This document shows, in pieces, positions 4,223 to 5,505 of a stretch of DNA of 5,505 nucleotides (positions within the stretch are counted from its first letter, which is position 1; every line of letters begins with the position of its first letter). A program made the translations under genes and the position numbers. This DNA is from Campylobacteraceae bacterium (GTDB taxonomy: Bacteria > Campylobacterota > Campylobacteria > Campylobacterales > Sulfurovaceae), in the NCBI GenBank assembly GCA_027002755.1, contig JALWZI010000157.1:1-5505 (forward strand). The letters run 5' to 3'. Below the pieces are notes generated by a model that had not been told where the DNA came from, did no database searches, and saw nothing but the letters and a program-made list of their open reading frames with translations.

Positions 4223-5505
4223 ATGGCGAAACGTTATATCGATGTGATGGATACCAGCTTCCGGGACGGCTTTCAGTCGGTCTTCGGAGGCCGGGTGCTG
4301 ATGGAGGATTTTTTCCCGGCGGTGGAGGCGGCCCTCGAGGCGGGGATCACCCACTTCGAGTTCGGCGGCGGGGCCCGCTTCCAGAGCCTCTTTTTCTACC
4401 TGCAGGAGAACGCCTTCGAAATGATGGACCGCTTCCGCGAGATGGTCGGCCCCAACGTCAATCTCCAGATCCTCGCCCGGGGGATCAATACGGTGATGCT
4501 CGACACCGGCAGCCGGGAGATGATCGATCTCTTCGCCAAACTGTTCGCCAAACACGGTACCACCACCGTCCGCAACTTCGACGCCCTCAACGATGTCAGG
4601 AACCTGGAGTACAGCGGTGCCTGCGTCAAAAAGTACGGCATGGCCCACGAAGTGGTAGTGACGATGATGGATCTGCCCCCCGGGTGCAAGGGGGCTCACG
4701 ACGTGGCTTTCTACGAAAAGGTACTGCGCCAGATCCTCGACAGCGGTCTGGAGTTCGACAGTGTCGCCTTCAAAGACGCCAGCGGTACTTCCAATCCCCA
4801 CAAAGTCTTCGAGACGATCCGGATGGCCAGGAAGCTCCTGGGGGTCAATACCCATATCCGGCTCCATACCCACGAGACCGCCGGGGTGAGCGTCGCCTGC
4901 TACCTGGCGGCGCTGGAGGGAGGTGCCAACGGCATCGACCTGGCGGCGGCTCCCGTAAGCGGCGGGACCTCCCAGCCCGACATGCTGACCCTGATGCACG
5001 CCCTCAAGGGGACCGACTATGATCTGGGAGGGCTGGAGCTTCAGAAGGTCCGGCAATATGAAAAGCGCTTCAAGGAGTGTCTCAAGGAGTACTTCGTTCC
5101 CCCCGAAGCGACCCGGGTCAACCCCATCATCCCTTTCGCCCCCATGCCCGGCGGCGCGCTGACCGCCAATACCCAGATGATGCGTGACAGCGGCAACCTG
5201 GACAAATTCGACGCGGTGATCGAGGCGATGACCGAAGTGGTGGAGAAGGGAGGCTACGGTACCTCCGTGACCCCGGTCAGTCAGTTCTACTGGCAGCAGG
5301 CCTACGCCAACGTCATGTTCGGTCCCTGGAAAAAGATCGCCCCCGGTTACGGCCGGATGGTCCTGGGCTATTTCGGTCGCACTCCCATGCCTCCCGATCC
5401 GAAGATCGTGGAGCTGGCGTCGGAGCAGCTGCATCTGGAGCCCACTACCGAAAACCCCATCGATATCGCCGATCGGGACGAGAAGAAATCGATCGCCTAC
5501 TGGCG
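4223..5505 (+). CDS. oadA: oxaloacetate decarboxylase alpha / pyruvate carboxylase subunit B, 5' part
   Basis: Frame open from ATG 4223 to the right edge without a stop: 427 codons of a protein usually near 600 residues. The TIM-barrel carboxyltransferase domain starts at once: DTSFRDGFQS (10-19), FGGGARFQS, RNFDALND, VAFKDASG with Lys184, LHTHETAG with His215 and His217, then GGTSQPDM. Asp15, Lys184 (carbamylated in the family), His215 and His217 are the expected metal ligands. The PYC_OADA domain follows, with GGALTAN (310-316) and later YGTSVTPVSQFYWQQA. The C-terminal biotinyl domain (biotin-accepting Lys in an MKM-type motif) would lie beyond the window. The enzyme moves CO2 between biotin and pyruvate/oxaloacetate. 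With OadG upstream, a Na+-pumping decarboxylase is favoured. Epsilonproteobacterial homologues also serve as subunit B of two-part pyruvate carboxylase, so direction is undetermined. AAAGGG (4211-4216), inside the end of oadG, acts as its ribosome-binding site, implying translational coupling. Confidence 0.93.
   Translation, partial: MAKRYIDVMDTSFRDGFQSVFGGRVLMEDFFPAVEAALEAGITHFEFGGGARFQSLFFYLQENAFEMMDRFREMVGPNVNLQILARGINTVMLDTGSREMIDLFAKLFAKHGTTTVRNFDALNDVRNLEYSGACVKKYGMAHEVVVTMMDLPPGCKGAHDVAFYEKVLRQILDSGLEFDSVAFKDASGTSNPHKVFETIRMARKLLGVNTHIRLHTHETAGVSVACYLAALEGGANGIDLAAAPVSGGTSQPDMLTLMHALKGTDYDLGGLELQKVRQYEKRFKECLKEYFVPPEATRVNPIIPFAPMPGGALTANTQMMRDSGNLDKFDAVIEAMTEVVEKGGYGTSVTPVSQFYWQQAYANVMFGPWKKIAPGYGRMVLGYFGRTPMPPDPKIVELASEQLHLEPTTENPIDIADRDEKKSIAYW

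Noticed and set aside
4147..5022. 291-codon + strand open frame overlapping oadG and oadA
   Set aside because: Its product is a low-complexity Arg/Gly/Pro/Asp-rich string typical of a shifted frame in GC-rich DNA. The frame starting at 4223 carries the full carboxyltransferase motifs.
4091..5434. 447-codon minus-strand open frame antisense to oadA
   Set aside because: It is an antisense shadow, with a composition that mirrors the codon bias of oadA on the other strand and no motif of its own.

Overview
This window reads as chromosomal DNA from a GC-rich bacterium. My best guess is a Campylobacterota (Epsilonproteobacteria) member of the Sulfurovum/Nitratifractor type. That guess rests on the remembered look of the carboxyltransferase at the right end (motifs such as DTSFRDGFQS, FGGGARFQSL and LHTHETAG) and on the OadG-OadA gene order. 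It is an inference, not a database result. All recognisable genes lie on the + strand.

Left part (1-1208): the 3' end of an ABC exporter with the last two membrane helices and a complete ATPase domain. Its stop codon lies inside a perfect inverted repeat. Middle (1209-2513): uppP (undecaprenyl-diphosphatase) is bracketed by two same-orientation copies of a composite non-coding repeat. Each copy has a left array of GAATGAG-type heptamers, a core GTTGC-TTT-GCAAC stem-loop, a set of very compact hairpins, and a right array of AATGACC-type units. The downstream copy supplies what looks like a genuine intrinsic terminator for uppP. The upstream copy runs almost to the uppP start codon and so forms its whole leader. 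Right part (2514-5505): a DEAD-box RNA helicase preceded by a leader able to fold extensively, then a tightly packed pair encoding the small membrane subunit (OadG) and the carboxyltransferase subunit (OadA/PycB type) of an oxaloacetate decarboxylase-like complex. The last gene runs off the end of the window.

The protein-coding genes are ordinary housekeeping or transport genes: undecaprenyl-phosphate recycling for wall and surface polymers, RNA remodelling, and C4/C3 carboxylation or decarboxylation with possible Na+ pumping. The part worth a second look is non-coding: the paired modular hairpin element around uppP, which shows a compensatory base change between its two copies, and the structured leader of the helicase.
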